Source of the DNA: Ricordea florida
Lineage: Eukaryota > Cnidaria > Anthozoa > Corallimorpharia > Ricordeidae
Reading direction: 5' to 3'
DNA: 64,000 nucleotides
NCBI GenBank assembly: GCA_949710005.1
Contig: OX453275.1
Coordinates: 32,088,218 to 32,152,217 of the forward strand
Positions 1 through 11,805 of this stretch are shown in pieces; the stretch's first letter is position 1, and each line of letters opens with the position of its first letter. The position numbers were made by a program, and so were the translations under genes. The notes under the pieces were generated by a model that worked only from the letters and a program-made list of their open reading frames with translations, was not told the DNA's origin and made no database searches.

Positions 1-1625
1 GGTCCAACCATGACAGCAGACAAAATGAAGGTCCCATTCCTACTCGTTCTCAAACTGAGCACGTGACGTCCCGGAACAACGTGACGAGAGACCGTGTAAA
101 GTTTTGTGTTACCGGCCCAAGAAAAGGTATCAATCATGATTCCTCTCTCCTCATAATCATTCAGCCACACCATGGCCTTACCACCTTTGCCACTGGTGCG
201 AACGGCTACAACCAATTTTCTCGCAAGTGTTACATTACTCAAGAGACAGTGATCAGAGAGCGCTATCGATGGAATAAAAAGTTCTAATTGCAGCATGGAG
301 TTGACAAATTTTGCCTCCCATCCACTGTACGCATCAGTTCGAGATGTAAGCGAGTGAGATTCTTGTAAACCAAGGTTTTTTTCGTGACTCGCAATAGCCA
401 TAAAAGGTAGCACCCGAAATCCAACGTTCCCGATTTCGTTCACCACTAGAGACTGAAAAAATGTCATGTTATTTGAGCCATCGGGTGTAAGTCGTGTATA
501 GCACAGAGGCTTCTCCAGAAAATCCATGCGTTTTTTCTCAAAGACACGCTCAGGCAAAGTTCTTACGTTAAGGGGGCAGTCTAACCAAGCCAACAGGTTA
601 CCATGTGTCGATAGCTGATGTCCAATAAACATGTTAGTTTCGCTCATTAAACTGTTGATGACATGTAACATAGTTTTTCTTACGTAGTTAATCATCATCA
701 TGGCGATTTGAGCGTGAGTCATGACACTAACATGATTGCCATCAGAAGAAAAGAGTTTTAAAAATTCACTTTTGTTGTAATGGTTTGAACAAAATGTACT
801 ACGTAGGCTGAAAGTTGTGATCTTGTAATTCTGTGCAACCATGGCTTGCCCGTGGTTCTCCAGGTTGTTACAAAGTGGTGTGTAAGACTGGCCTTGAACA
901 AAGTTCACAAAAATGACGGCGGGGGAATTTTGTTCACTTAAAATTTCCCGTGTAAGTTGCTCCACAGAAAGAGACATTGGCAAATGACAATTTTTGAACA
1001 AAACAAAATCGTTCACTGTGAAATCAAGAAGCGCGAGATTTAGGGACCGAAGTGGATTTAACAAAACGCTGTAGCAGTACGAGAAGAAGTTACTACCTGT
1101 CCCTCCTATGGCGAGATTGCGAAGTTTTGCAGTGGAACCTGTGAACGGTTCAACTGTCTTTTGCCACCAATCCACAAAAACTCTATGATAAACTCCATCC
1201 AAGCTTTCATTGTCAGGAGTTAAACCTCCACCAGCGGAAATGGAACCACCCATAACAGCGATTCGAAAGTTTTCACCGAGAAGTGATCGCCTGATTACCT
1301 CCTTAAGACGATTCATTGTCCCGTTCCTCTGTTCAACTTGACCTCTCAGAAGCTGTGGAGTTAAAAGGAGATCCTCGAATGATTTGAACCGGTCTTTGAA
1401 GAACCACACGTTGAAAGGGTCGCGTGAAATGGAGCGCGCTACTTTCTGAAGCTTGTTTGTGAAGTTGTGATGACCTGTCAGTATGTTGCTTTGAGGTTCA
1501 TTATTACCGTGATGCTTGATGTATCCCTTGAGGTTGGTGCTGTTGTCCCGTATCGTCAGACCAACAGACATTGTTACGGCAGTAACAAAGAGCAGAGTCA
1601 ACAGGAACACTTTTTGCCTCAACAT
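1..1625 (-). CDS. Secreted SGNH/GDSL-type hydrolase, 3' end beyond the window
   Basis: One uninterrupted reading frame of 541 codons starts at the ATG at 1623-1625 and is still open at base 1. The first ~22 residues (MLRQKVFLLTLLF...) form a hydrophobic signal peptide. Family motifs seen: GGSISAG with the presumed nucleophile Ser128, a glycine/asparagine block (IGGTGSN) near residue 171, and DGNH with Asp295 and His298 spaced D-x-x-H as in SGNH esterases. The segment after the catalytic block is rich in beta-type sequence (PGRHVLSLRTS... near the edge) and could be a C-terminal beta-sandwich. Known of the family: hydrolysis of ester or acetyl groups on lipids or carbohydrates. Inferred: a secreted or lumenal enzyme acting on a glycan or lipid; the substrate cannot be read from sequence. 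No intron is needed in the visible part. Short frames on the plus strand here are shadows. Confidence 0.8.
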   Translation of the reverse strand, partial: MLRQKVFLLTLLFVTAVTMSVGLTIRDNSTNLKGYIKHHGNNEPQSNILTGHHNFTNKLQKVARSISRDPFNVWFFKDRFKSFEDLLLTPQLLRGQVEQRNGTMNRLKEVIRRSLLGENFRIAVMGGSISAGGGLTPDNESLDGVYHRVFVDWWQKTVEPFTGSTAKLRNLAIGGTGSNFFSYCYSVLLNPLRSLNLALLDFTVNDFVLFKNCHLPMSLSVEQLTREILSEQNSPAVIFVNFVQGQSYTPLCNNLENHGQAMVAQNYKITTFSLRSTFCSNHYNKSEFLKLFSSDGNHVSVMTHAQIAMMMINYVRKTMLHVINSLMSETNMFIGHQLSTHGNLLAWLDCPLNVRTLPERVFEKKRMDFLEKPLCYTRLTPDGSNNMTFFQSLVVNEIGNVGFRVLPFMAIASHEKNLGLQESHSLTSRTDAYSGWEAKFVNSMLQLELFIPSIALSDHCLLSNVTLARKLVVAVRTSGKGGKAMVWLNDYEERGIMIDTFSWAGNTKLYTVSRHVVPGRHVLSLRTSRNGTFILSAVMVG

Positions 1626-3880
1626 TTCACCAGTCGTTCATCACACTCTCAAAGGCTTATCAAAGAACTGTCTTTCGACCATTTTCGGCGGTCTGTGAAA
1701 GTGATGTCCTCAATCGACATACAGTTGAGTTGAACCGCTCGAAGCGAATCTTCGTTATCGTCTCTATTTTCTCGGTTTAATACCGCAACTTATAACTAAT
1801 TACAGTTTTACTTTGCCGGTTTCTGATTAGTATTGGACGCAAATAAATTGTTAAAAGATACAACCTGCTTTCTTGGGTAGCATGACATCGGTCATGTTGA
1901 ACTTACTGACAGTACAAGCTTACCAAGGTTACTGAAATGTTATCGCTTGTCAATCACCCAATAGCAGCGCTTTAAGTTTCTTTTAGTGTTTAGGTGAAAC
2001 ACAGTTTCAACGCCTTTGTCCGATATTAATATTTGTCATCATTAGCTATTTTTTTCGTATTCATAATTTTCTTATTTCACTTTTCATTCGTTTCCTTTAC
2101 GTCACATTGTACCCGTGACACTCTTATTTAGAATGCGCGTAAGCTTCAAATATAGCCAACACGTACTCAATATTTAAGGAACAAATGATGAATTGTAACT
2201 AGTTCTTAACGAGCTTGTATAGCCACAAGGCTACTAACCGCAAGATTATTGTATTTCCGTAGAGTTTAACGCATTGTCGTGTTAGAGACTCGAGATTTAG
2301 TTAGATTGAGCGAACGCACGAACGTAGCGGATAGAGCAGAGAGCAACAGAGGGAAATCGGAGCAATAAACAGATCACTTAGAAAGATGCAGTCCTCACTT
2401 TTAAATCGTGAACCAGCGCCAGGAAGTAATTTCCTGCACAATTGCCGACTGTAGCTATCATAAAAGCTTGCTTCCATCGAGCTAATATAGTTGTAGTCTG
2501 GACACACGCCCTAATGAACCCTTGTCCCTACTCTTGCACACTTACAGACCTAATTTTCTTCTCTGTTGTAAACAATGATTCCCCCTACTAGTATTTGAAG
2601 TAAGTCACACAAGCACTCCGGATGGTAATGAGATAAAAGACTTTTTTAATTTTTTTTTTTTAAAGTTCGAACTCTTTCATAACCGTGGGCGCAATTCGAA
2701 GGAAATCGATTTAGCCTTTTTGATGTAACCTATTCTTTTAATTTTGATCTTTGTCTTTTTCTACTTTTACCTTTGCAGCAATTGAGTTATCACTCTTAAA
2801 CGGTCATGCTTTTCCAGTTTTCGTATGGAGTTTAAGCAAACACGACGACGACTCCGAGGATAACACAACTCGGGTGAAAAAGTTAATTGCTGAAGCGTAA
2901 TTCGCACTGGCCATAAAGAGACTTACCGGACTTAATTTCCACATGCAGGTATATTGTTTCGTTCATTTGCGCTAATTTTTAGTTCTGCTATGGTCAACGT
3001 TTCATCGTGGTAGTGTTTTGCTTAATTTCCCTAGTAAAACCTATTCGAAAAAATCTGTAAAGCGAGAATGGACGGCGGCCATCAGTACTATGGATGCCAT
3101 TTTTCTTTTTCCCCAAACAAAAACTCACTGGCAGAAACAGCCTCGGGCATATTCACCTCCTGAGAAGTGGAGGTTGCTGAGTTGGCATATAGTAATATCA
3201 GTAATCTTCATTGTTTGTCATTCATGTCTTAGTGGCCGGTTATTGATATTTAATTTATACCAAGTAACTAGTCTTGGTATTTTGAATAATCTGATTGGCT
3301 CACCATCTAAGAGTACAGGCGAGGAGGCTAAGGCTTCTGGGATATCCTTGTGTAAGTGAGTTTTGGCCGAAGAAAAAAAATATGGCCAGCGTCATTTCTC
3401 GCGCGCTTTACAGCTGTTTCCGCGAGGTGTGACTGAGGTTGTCTCATTGCTACTTTCTTCAATCTCGGTGTATATTATTGGCTTGTGACTCAGTGCGACT
3501 CAAGTTCTGACAAAACTGAAATGTTATTCCTTTGTTAACAGTGACCAAAACATTTTTATGAATTTGTATCCGATTGATCGAGTTTGAAAACAACTCCAAA
3601 AGAACGATTCATCCCGCTCGTTTTATCAGGCTAGGAGTCGTGTTATCTTGAACCTTAGAAAACACGTCTCGGTGCCTTCTCGCAAAGACGACGACTTGAG
3701 AAGCAGTCGAAAAGGCAAAACATTGCGGAGCGTTTTAAGATCAATTTCGAAGTGTATATTCGACATTTATTACAGATTCATAAATGGTTGCTAACTTTTT
3801 CACTTGTGGAAAAATAAACCATGCAGTTGTTTGGGAAGCTCAGTGCTGTACAGCACTGTTATGTGGCACTGTTTTTCTTT
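1626..3880. other. Intergenic, no supported gene
   Basis: This is the upstream flank of the hydrolase gene followed by AT-rich sequence. Short open frames exist on both strands (for example plus 3018-3359), but they lack recognisable domains and splice support. The first ~150 bases upstream of 1625 should contain the 5' UTR and promoter of the minus-strand hydrolase; no clear core promoter was recognised. Confidence 0.5.
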
Positions 3881-4936
3881 TTACTGATACAGGGAGGTTC
3901 TAAAGCTGTTATCTGCTAATCGAATTATGCAGTGCAACCATTTTTGGGAAAGGTGACGAACATGGTACCGTACTAATCTGCCGATGGGTTTACTATACAG
4001 AGAGGTTTCTAGCAAATTACTTTCTTTAAGGAGCTGAGCATGACTTGACGAATGTGTCTTATTCTCCAACATGCAATAAACCACAGGATTCAAACACGAA
4101 TTGAAAAACATTAATGTTGAAGAATAGTACTATAACACATTTCTCGTCATGTTTTGACCAAGCGTTACTAATTCGAGAGACGTGCAAAGAAAAGGAAGAT
4201 AGCATCCCATAAACACGAGGTAAATATAAAAGGTGCTTAAAGTAGATTTTCTAAGCCTTATATCGTTGGCAATGCAGCCCGCTCTATGATGCTGAAATTG
4301 CAAATGCTGAATTTGAACTTGTATTTGCTTTTTGTGTCGCCGGACTGTTAAATAAACCCTGAAATAAAGCAGAGAGATAAAAACTATGAGAGTAAACCCG
4401 AAAATACTCGAATACAGTGATGTGGAGTCCGGGTGCATAAACCATAATGTGAAAGGCTGTATCAGTAAACATCTCAGCCAAATCGTAGCCACTAAAGCAC
4501 ACACGCGTTTTGGTGTTACAATTTGTTGGTACCTTAGGTGGAATTTTACCGCCATAAACCTGTCCAAAGCGAGTGCCATAATACACAAAAATGATGGAGC
4601 AGAGAGCAATCCTAGCATCAAAACAAAGGCGGACATCGCAAAGCAGTTAGGAGGTTCGTGGTCCCTGCGATTTGACATGTTGGCCGTCAGTATAACGTAC
4701 ATGGGTTGGCCGAATAATCCGACTCCTAGATCTGACACTGCAAGACTCATAAGCAAAGCTTTTTGAACCTTTGGTAATGATGCAATTTTTCTCAGCGAGT
4801 GAATTGTAAGAGAGTTTGCCAAGATCGTTGGTGGCGCTAAGATTGCGTTGAACACACAGTTGCTGACGAAAGTCGAGTAAAGGTCTTCGGTGTTGGAAAA
4901 ATATTCCTTTAACCTTAAAAATCTGCAAAGTGGTAT
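3881..4936 (-). pseudogene. Rhodopsin-like (class A) GPCR with a premature stop
   Basis: The frame is open from 4936 to 3881 except for one TAG at 4130-4132. It reads as a class A seven-helix receptor: a first helix with the TM1 asparagine (ILANSLTIHSLRK), TM2 with LAVSDLGVGL, a DRF variant of the DRY motif after TM3 (LALDRFMAVK), and TM7 with the NPxxY motif (CLNPVVYCML). The stop lies between the presumed TM6 and TM7, and the frame continues unchanged after it, so only a single substitution is needed to explain it. No in-frame ATG lies between the upstream TAG at 4937-4939 and TM1, so a start is missing or sits in another exon. The local sequence resembles the large single-exon anthozoan receptor family, whose ligands are mostly unknown. 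A sequencing error or a stop polymorphism is the alternative to true loss. Confidence 0.72.
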
Positions 4937-6370
4937 CTAAGACATTTATTCTTGATGATGTTTATCCACGTACGATGTTACCAGGGTCGGAAATGTCCGT
5001 TAGAACAAAATCTCTTATTCCTTAGCCATTTGAAGCGACGTCAGTCGACTCACAACGACAGAAGTTCGGTTTGGTGCTGATCAGCGAGTTGTATCGAGAG
5101 GTTTACAGCTTGCAGGAAACGTCTTCAATTAAGTTTGGGTCTTCAATTAAGTTTGTCAGAGCAATAAGAAGACCGTGCTCTCAAAAAGTGTTAATACCCG
5201 TAAGTAGCGCGTTTCCTCCAACTACAGGACCTTCACTTGAGATAACCGTTTGTTGCCTTGAAAGAGTAAAAACTAATTGGAATAAGCTAAAAATACTCCA
5301 GAAAAGGAACACAATTAATGGCAACAAATGGAAGAAACTGACAGACAGGCAACCTGATTGACGGTATATGGCACACCGTACATCATTCCATCAAGCGAAG
5401 AAGCTATTTACAAGGAATATATCTGTCAAGTTATTTAATTAGTATATGATACTTTGAATTTCGCAGCTGTTAGCATATGATATGTAGCTTGCACTTAAAT
5501 TGAAGACATAGCGCTCTCACTATGAAATTTACGAAATTGAAGCCTGCACCTGTCGTCTATCAGTTCTCAAGGTCACGAGAATTTATTGTTCTGTAAGTAT
5601 GACATATCGTTTGCAACACGATTATTGCATCGTGGAAGCAAAACAACAGGACAACCTAAAGTGGCGATTAAGAAAATCATCTCACTCATGCAGAGAGTAA
5701 AAGTTCAGCTCAAAAATCGAAAACGAAAACAGTGACACAAAATCAAAACAAGCATTAATAAAACTGATTTGACCAAATTAATTAAATTAGTTTCATTTAA
5801 TTGAATTCGTCTATTGTGTTTTCCTTTCTCCCAATCTTTATAATAATTATTTAATCTTATGAAGAGCACTGATGCGGTCAGACTTTTGATAGCCGGGATC
5901 TTATCTCGCCATGCCTAGCCCTGTTCTCTTTCATACGAAATTGTGCCTGTTCCTTTTGAAATGGCCATACATCGCATTTCTGTTAACAATCACTTCTGAC
6001 AATTATCATTACCATTACTACTAAAACTGTAAATTAAAATGCACATAAAACAAATAATTTCAAATATATGTGTATGAAATCATCTATTTGCACAGCCAGT
6101 GTAATTAGATCCTTGCAGTTGAGACAATAAGAAGCAAGGCCTCAAAGAGACTTGACCACGGCCGGCGGGGTTCTGCCAGCGAGCTATAAAGCGATTTCAT
6201 GTGCGTGTTACTGTACCGAACTTGTGGGGTAAACTCAACTCGCAACTGACTTTAAACGAAACTTCTCTTTTATTCTGGTTGATCTCAGCACCATACAATC
6301 GATTCTCCATTTTCCTCAATAAAACAACTTGATCTTGTCGCGTCTCCGATAGCAATCAATCTCTGTGGTA
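4937..6370. other. Intergenic, no supported gene
   Basis: AT-rich sequence between the GPCR relic and the tandem repeat block. Only short frames without domain signal are present. Confidence 0.5.
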
Positions 6371-6375
6371 CTCAG

Positions 6376-6840
6376 TGTTAATTTTACTAAACAGCGTGGT
6401 TATAACTTATTCATCCGTGGATCAAACCATGCAGTGTGACCATACTTTGTAAAGCTATTGAACATTACTGTACTGTACTGTGGTACTGCTTGTTTTACTA
6501 TACAGTGTGGTCTTATCTTTTTCATCTGTGGATCAAACCATGCAGTATGACCATACTCTGTAAAGCTACTGCACAGTACTGTACTGTGGTACTGTTTGTT
6601 TTGCTATACAGTGTGGTCTTATCTTTTTCATCTGTGGATCAAACCATGCAGCGGTTACAATCCTTAGGAGAGCTACTGAACAGCACTATTACGGTTTGTG
6701 TTTTACTATGTAGTGTACATGTAACCATATCATTTTTATCTATTGTTCAGACCATACAGTGTGGACATTCCATGAAAAGCTACTAAAAATAGTGTACTTT
6801 ACGCGTGGTTCTGCTTATTTTAATTTACTATACAGGATGG
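6376..6840. repeat. Tandem repeat, ~106-bp unit, 4 or more copies
   Basis: Units start with TTTTACTATACAGTGTGGT and contain CTGTGGATCAAACCATGCAG and ACAGTACTGTACTGTGGTAC. Successive unit starts lie at about 6382, 6492, 6598 and 6702. Divergence between units is moderate. The same unit recurs at 53.7, 55.6 and 63.1 kb. The open frame that crosses this block is a by-product of the repeat. Confidence 0.85.
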
Positions 6841-7444
6841 TGCCAACTCATCTTGTTGGTGTGGGGGTAGGAGATTTTTACCAAGTACTCGTAGCAGTCT
6901 AGTATTGTAGCCATTTTGCCATTAACACATTAAATTTGCACTGATAATAGGTTGAGAGTCAATTTATTTCACACATTTATTTCACACATTTATATTAGCT
7001 CCAAGGCCGTGCTTTATGCATTAACCAAGGCCGCCAACTGCAAATGACCAACGGAGTCACCGCCTTGCTTGCTGACTGCAGTCTGCCAAAAAAATGAAAA
7101 GACAGCTTGAAGATATTGAACCATAGTGAGAACCGACATTATCAAGGTGTGGTTATAAATGGGTGCTTTGCTTTTGAAACGAATCTTTCGATAAAGGGGC
7201 TCGTCCAGACATTCTTTGCCACTCGGGCTGCCACAAACCCGCTGCTGAAACGAGCCACCACTTCCTTTCCCAAAAAACTAAACACGTGACGAAAGCCAAG
7301 GAACGTCTGCATTGGAAGCTTGGGAATTCTACTTACGTCACCAGAAATTCTATAAATCGGATTGAAAATAGTGTTTTTCAGTATAAACCAACTCATTAAT
7401 TTTGGCATTTTGAGCAATATGAATGGTTCTCCACCTCGCGATAC

Positions 7445-7538
7445 TTAACAACTATTCACCGAAGTGGAGGTGGCTAGCGGTGGATATTCTGATAAATATC
7501 CACCGCTAGCCACCGACACTGAGGTGAATATTTGTTAA
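7445..7538. repeat. Hairpin-forming inverted repeat (MITE head)
   Basis: Arms beginning TTAACAACTATTCACC pair with a right arm ending AATATTTGTTAA, around GGTGGCTAGCGGTGGATATT. The loop is only about six bases, so single strands would fold into a ~43-bp hairpin. The left arm is repeated at 22,251. Confidence 0.8.
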
Positions 7539-7802
7539 TTAGTATATACTAAAACAATGAGATTTGTTTAGTTCCAGTGGCGACATTTCTTCAAATAAAG
7601 TTGCAACCTCTTTCTGTATTTGAAAACACTCTGTAAAAAATATAATTCAACTTCTGTGAACAAGTGACATCAAATTTGGTTACGTAAGATTAATTTGCAT
7701 TTGTAAACAAAACCTTTCTCGTTGGTTTTTATCGATAAACTCCGAGTTAAAAACACAAACCAAGCCAAATTTAGTCGCTTTCTCTGTGTTTTCAGGGACT
7801 AA
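7539..7802. repeat. Body of a dispersed repeat shared with 22.4-22.9 kb
   Basis: Blocks such as GTGACATCAAATTTGGTTAC, GGTTTTTATCGATAAA and GTGTTTTCAGGGACT occur in the same order here and at 22,455-22,862. Together with the hairpin at 7445 this looks like one element copied twice in the window. No coding capacity is visible. Confidence 0.65.
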
Positions 7803-7854
7803 ATGTTAATTTGCATAATTTCTATCGGCTAAATCGCTATGGCTACTTACCTTC

Positions 7855-8054
7855 TCAAGATAAACACTCTTTTTCGCAATCTTCTTTAGTTGCGAAATTA
7901 TTTCCGTTTCCGTCACAGCCACCATAATAAAATTTTTCGCACTTTCCCTTCTTTTTGTTAAAGAAGTAACGTGGAATAGCTCCCCGACATGGGCCGGTTT
8001 CCTTGTCTTGCTCACAAACGGATGACTTTTTTGACTTTTTAGCATGTACCATGA
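7855..8054 (-). CDS. Kunitz/BPTI-domain secreted protein, exon 2 of 2
   Basis: This exon carries the mature region: a short lysine-rich lead (AKKSKK), then a complete Kunitz domain with six cysteines in the standard order, including GPCRGAIPRYFF, the YYGGC box and CEKECLS at the end. The residue after the second cysteine (P1) is Arg, as expected for an inhibitor of trypsin-like proteases. The 3' splice site is TTTTTTAG at 8055-8060, and the phase-1 junction joins cleanly to exon 1 at 9206-9248; the joined gene would encode 80 residues. Kunitz proteins in cnidarians serve as protease inhibitors and, in some species, as venom components that block potassium channels; the sequence alone does not decide which. 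A paralogue lies at 18.6-20.1 kb. Confidence 0.88.
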
Positions 8055-8055
8055 C

Positions 8056-9205
8056 TAAAAAAGTCGGGAAAAGAAATAAATCAGTGGGGGCTTTAATATC
8101 ATGATAAGCTAATATCTAATCAAAACTAGTGTTAGCCATTTGCTCCTTGTTAATTTTAGTATTTGTCTTGAAGACCTTAGGTGAAAAAAATAACTGAGAA
8201 ACTACTTAAAAATTTGTACCTTGGTATTCCTTGCTCGGTCATTGTTAGTCTGCGCTTCACTGGCGCTGCAGTTTTGATTAGGCAAATAAAAAAAATTCAC
8301 CGAGCTACATGAATCATTTGTGTTCTCAACTAGTCGACTTTCGGGGGACGTATTTTATTGGTGAATGCAAGTGCGGACCTTCCAGAGATCGATATCCTCG
8401 AAGATTGCCAAATATGGTACCTGTCAATTCAACAGGTTACAATTCATTTTACAGTCCTTTGGTAAGTATATGAATGGTAGCTTTAGGTCCGTTTTGGCAG
8501 CGGAACAAAGCGGAGATTATGATTTTACTTGAAGGAACTTAATTCTCCCGTCAAACTTAGATTCCAAATGTTGATCCAAATTAAAACTCGTTTACCAGCA
8601 ACATATTTCAACGTTTTAAACCAGGCTTTATTATCAGAGTTATTAGCTTAAACCTCTTTAAAGAAGAAAGATCAAACTGTTCTCAATGACCTGAATTTAA
8701 AGGCTTTCGCCACAATGGGATATTTAGGTTCGCGAATGTCTGATCAACTTGTGAAGCGTTTCGAACGTTTTCTGCGGCTGTGGCTGAGAATTAAAACCTA
8801 GCAACAGCGAGTACTACAAGAATAAAAACATACAGCGATAAACAAGTCTCTGGATTCGTTTTGGTCTCACCGGATCTGTTTTTATAAAACTTACTGATTT
8901 ACAGTGGGCACTGTCCATCTTCGTCAGAGATAAAAATCCGAACGTTACGCTTTTCGTTTGAATTTCTAAACGAACGCTTACGCCGAGTCCACAACCGATC
9001 GCCAAAGAGTGCATAACAAATAAACAAATATAAAGACTAAAGTAAGCGATATAAGATTGGACCAGTAAGATGTATAAAAAAAAGAAGGCCGACTGAAGAA
9101 GCAAGAGATTTTACTTTGTCAGACGAAAAGCGCTTGTTATGAGATCAAAAAATATCCGCGTTTCCAAGCAAAACTCTCCTACCTTTCTATTTCTGTCATA
9201 CTTAC
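8056..9205 (-). other. Intron of the first Kunitz gene
   Basis: The 5' splice site GTAAG is at 9201-9205 and the 3' splice site AG is at 8055-8056. The 1.15-kb interior is AT-rich and shows no further exon or clear repeat; the minus frame at 8814-9104 has no domain. Confidence 0.75.
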
Positions 9206-9248
9206 CAATGATCAATGCTAACGCCAGTACAGCAGTCTTAAACGCCAT
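9206..9248 (-). CDS. Kunitz/BPTI-domain secreted protein, exon 1 (signal peptide)
   Basis: The ATG at 9246-9248 opens 14 codons (MAFKTAVLALALII) plus one base, followed directly by the splice donor GTAAGT. This is a typical hydrophobic signal-peptide core. Splitting the signal peptide and the mature domain with a phase-1 intron is shared with the second Kunitz gene, which supports both models. The exon is too short to stand out as an open frame by itself. Confidence 0.82.
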
Positions 9249-10047
9249 GACTCTGCGACGACTGTGTAATTTAAGCGGTGTAAATTAGCTGTGAAGTCGG
9301 TGGTACCACGTTATAATCTGGCGTGGAGTTGAAACGTTACACAGTAGCATAAGCCGGCTTTCACGAACAGGTTCGAGACCAGCTGAGTGGGACGGTCGGA
9401 CACCAGGAAACATTATTCATCTCGTCGACAGAAGCGAAGGGCGTGGACGACAGACGGGGGAACAGCTTAAAATTTAATGGTTGGACTTTCGATGCGGCGA
9501 TACCGGCGGGAAAGATTTGTCTAAAATATCGCTCGGTAAATCGATGAACTTGATATGCTGATGTTTCGGCTCACCCCTATATTTTTCATATTTTGTAAAG
9601 CGCATTTTGGCATCAACGAAAAGTTTGCTATCAGCTAATGGACTCTTGATTCTATATAAATGCATGTTCATCACAGTACGTCGTTCTCCAACTAGAAATC
9701 ATCCACGACAAATTTTGAACTACAACGCCGGAATAATCGAGTCAAATTCTCGGCCATGCACTGCTGTTCTTGGTTTTAAGCCTTTCCCAGGATCGGCATA
9801 CTCAAAACTTGAGACACACATTGATTTAGTAGTGTAAAAAGTAGGGGGACACCTACCCACCCCTGGGGGATCTGTTTTTTCTATATTACTGGTTATAAGA
9901 TTTGACCCTTCTGATGACGCATTCATACCCAAGCCCTTTCGATCACTCCCTGATCCTAAATCAAACTTGAAAACATATATATTATGAAAGAATCTCAATT
10001 TGAACCAGTGCCATAGTCAGTCTTTGAAGCAGTCGATTTGTTATAAC
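9249..10047. other. Upstream flank of the first Kunitz gene
   Basis: This stretch should hold the promoter and 5' UTR of the Kunitz gene. No convincing TATA box or other regulatory motif was identified, and frames here show no domains. Confidence 0.4.
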
Positions 10048-11210
10048 CAGGAGCCCATTCTCATTGAGTACAATGGCCCTTAATATACAAAATGTAAACA
10101 AAAACCTAAGGAGGCTAATTGAGAAAAATCTGCTGTACCTGTAAGATGAATTTCGGAATTCAAACCCATATAATAAATGAAACGTTAATATTCTCACTAT
10201 TATAAGCAAAATCGTAAATACTGTATACATGAAGAGAATGGTAGCACCAGTTCTTCATACCAAGTAACACCAAAGAATGAAACCTACTTTCCTGATGCCT
10301 GACGAGAAAGCAAGGCATAGTTTTTCAACTTTGGCCTTAACATTTAAACTGTATCAACCACTTTATTCTGGACCTTGAGATCCCTATTGGTTTTTGCGTT
10401 GAGAAATTAATTAATTCTAGTATTTGCAAGTTTAGAAAGCAACCCACTGAAAATTCTAGATACAAGACGCACATCACTTGGGATTGCAGATGCAACTGTT
10501 GACGCAACTATTGTTTTGAAATCCATCTCCAATTTGTCATTATTTGAGACGCAACTTTGACAAATGTCAACAAATTTCGATCGAAACTTCTTAGGATTCC
10601 TGTCTGCGGCAAATTCGCGCACCTCAGCTCAAAAATTCTGCTCTTGTCGATGACTGGTCAAATGCTTTGCGAACGCTTGCCGTACAGGATACAATTTGAT
10701 TCTCTCAATTTCCGTTAGAGTTTCACGAACCTTCTGTTCCACTTTTCCCGTCTCCCCATAAGAAAAAAATCACGCCGCTAGCTCATCCATTCAGCGAGGT
10801 GACTGTTTTATTTCTTGCTGCGGATTTTTTACTCTTACCGACTGGTAACTTTCGGAGGTTTAGTGGAAGACTTTGGCCGCTTTGGCCTGTTGATTCGCTT
10901 TTGGGCTTTCGTCGCTATCCTCGGAACTTTCTTTCAGACAGGAAGACATAGAATCCTCAGAGGAAAATCCAAAACTATCGCTAGAACTATCCGAAAAATC
11001 TTCGCACGACCCGTCGCCATCATCCGCCATTATAAAAGTGACCGTAGAACTCGCATCAGAAATTAACATGTACGTAGCGCAATTTGATTGGTCGTTGTAA
11101 TACCTTTGTTTTCTTTGCCGCGAAATAGAAGTTAAAAATAGCACCATCTGCTACTGTGCTGGGGCAAAGGGCTAATATGGGAGAGGAACGCTCCTGGTCA
11201 TGGGCTCCTG
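10048..11210 (-). mobile_element. Possible relic of a DNA transposon with CAGGAGCCCATT ends
   Basis: The left edge CAGGAGCCCATT and right edge CCTGGTCATGGGCTCCTG match the inverted ends of the elements at 12,977 and 48,625. Inside, on the minus strand, are degraded coding pieces: an acidic serine-rich start (MADDGDGSCEDFSDSSSD, from 11,037), a shifted Lys/Pro-rich stretch (RPKRPKSSTKPPKVTSR) near 10,820, and a longer frame at about 10,770-10,407 (ETGKVEQKVRETL...) with one internal stop. Such acidic-then-basic starts are common in transposases and other nuclear proteins, but I do not recognise a catalytic domain. No target duplication was found, so the boundaries are uncertain. Confidence 0.35.
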
Positions 11211-11805
11211 GGTAGTCGTGTTTTCCCGCTGGAAAGTTACGAATGGAAATGCGTGTTCCATCAGAAACCCAAACAACGCATGCGTTTCTGGTTCCATCTA
11301 CCGTTTCACACGTTTGCACTAGTTCCAAGCTCTTTAGTTAATTTTTACAGCCACGATAATTTTACACCGCGGTGATTTTCCTGAAAACTTTTAAAAGGAA
11401 AAAAATTTTCTAACGAAAAGTTTCTACGGAAATTTCGTATCCTTCCTGTAAATGCAAAACACCCAACATTTCTTTCCAGTGTTCAGAGTTATCCGAAGAC
11501 CGCCAGTAGTCTGTATTTTTGCCTCATGGCCTTTCTCGTGGCGTTAGCGAAATAATTATGCAAATGAGTTAAAAAGAGTGAATGGCGGGAGAGAGCGCCC
11601 GCCAGCCTTTCTCACTCCTGGTGGCGCTGCCACGCCTTGCTCTACGGTGATAGTCGGTGCATTGCGCTCCGCGCACAAAGAATCAGGAGAAAAAAGATAT
11701 TTGCTTGTGGTCTAAGCGATTCGCTGTCCATTTTCTTTAATACTCTCTGTTTGAGAAAAGGTTGTTAATTTTTAAGCCTTCATTGTCAGAAGTTATGGAT
11801 ATACC
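11211..11805. other. Intergenic, no supported gene
   Basis: No domain-bearing frame, RNA gene or clear repeat was seen in this stretch. Confidence 0.4.

Noticed and set aside
1467..1733. Plus-strand frames opposite the hydrolase start
   Set aside because: The minus strand carries a 541-codon frame with catalytic motifs; these are shadows.
4386..4766. Plus-strand frame of 126 codons
   Set aside because: Antisense shadow of the GPCR.
11056..11328. Minus-strand frame upstream of the acidic-serine start
   Set aside because: Crosses the right end of the CAGGAGCCC element and has no domain; likely chance.
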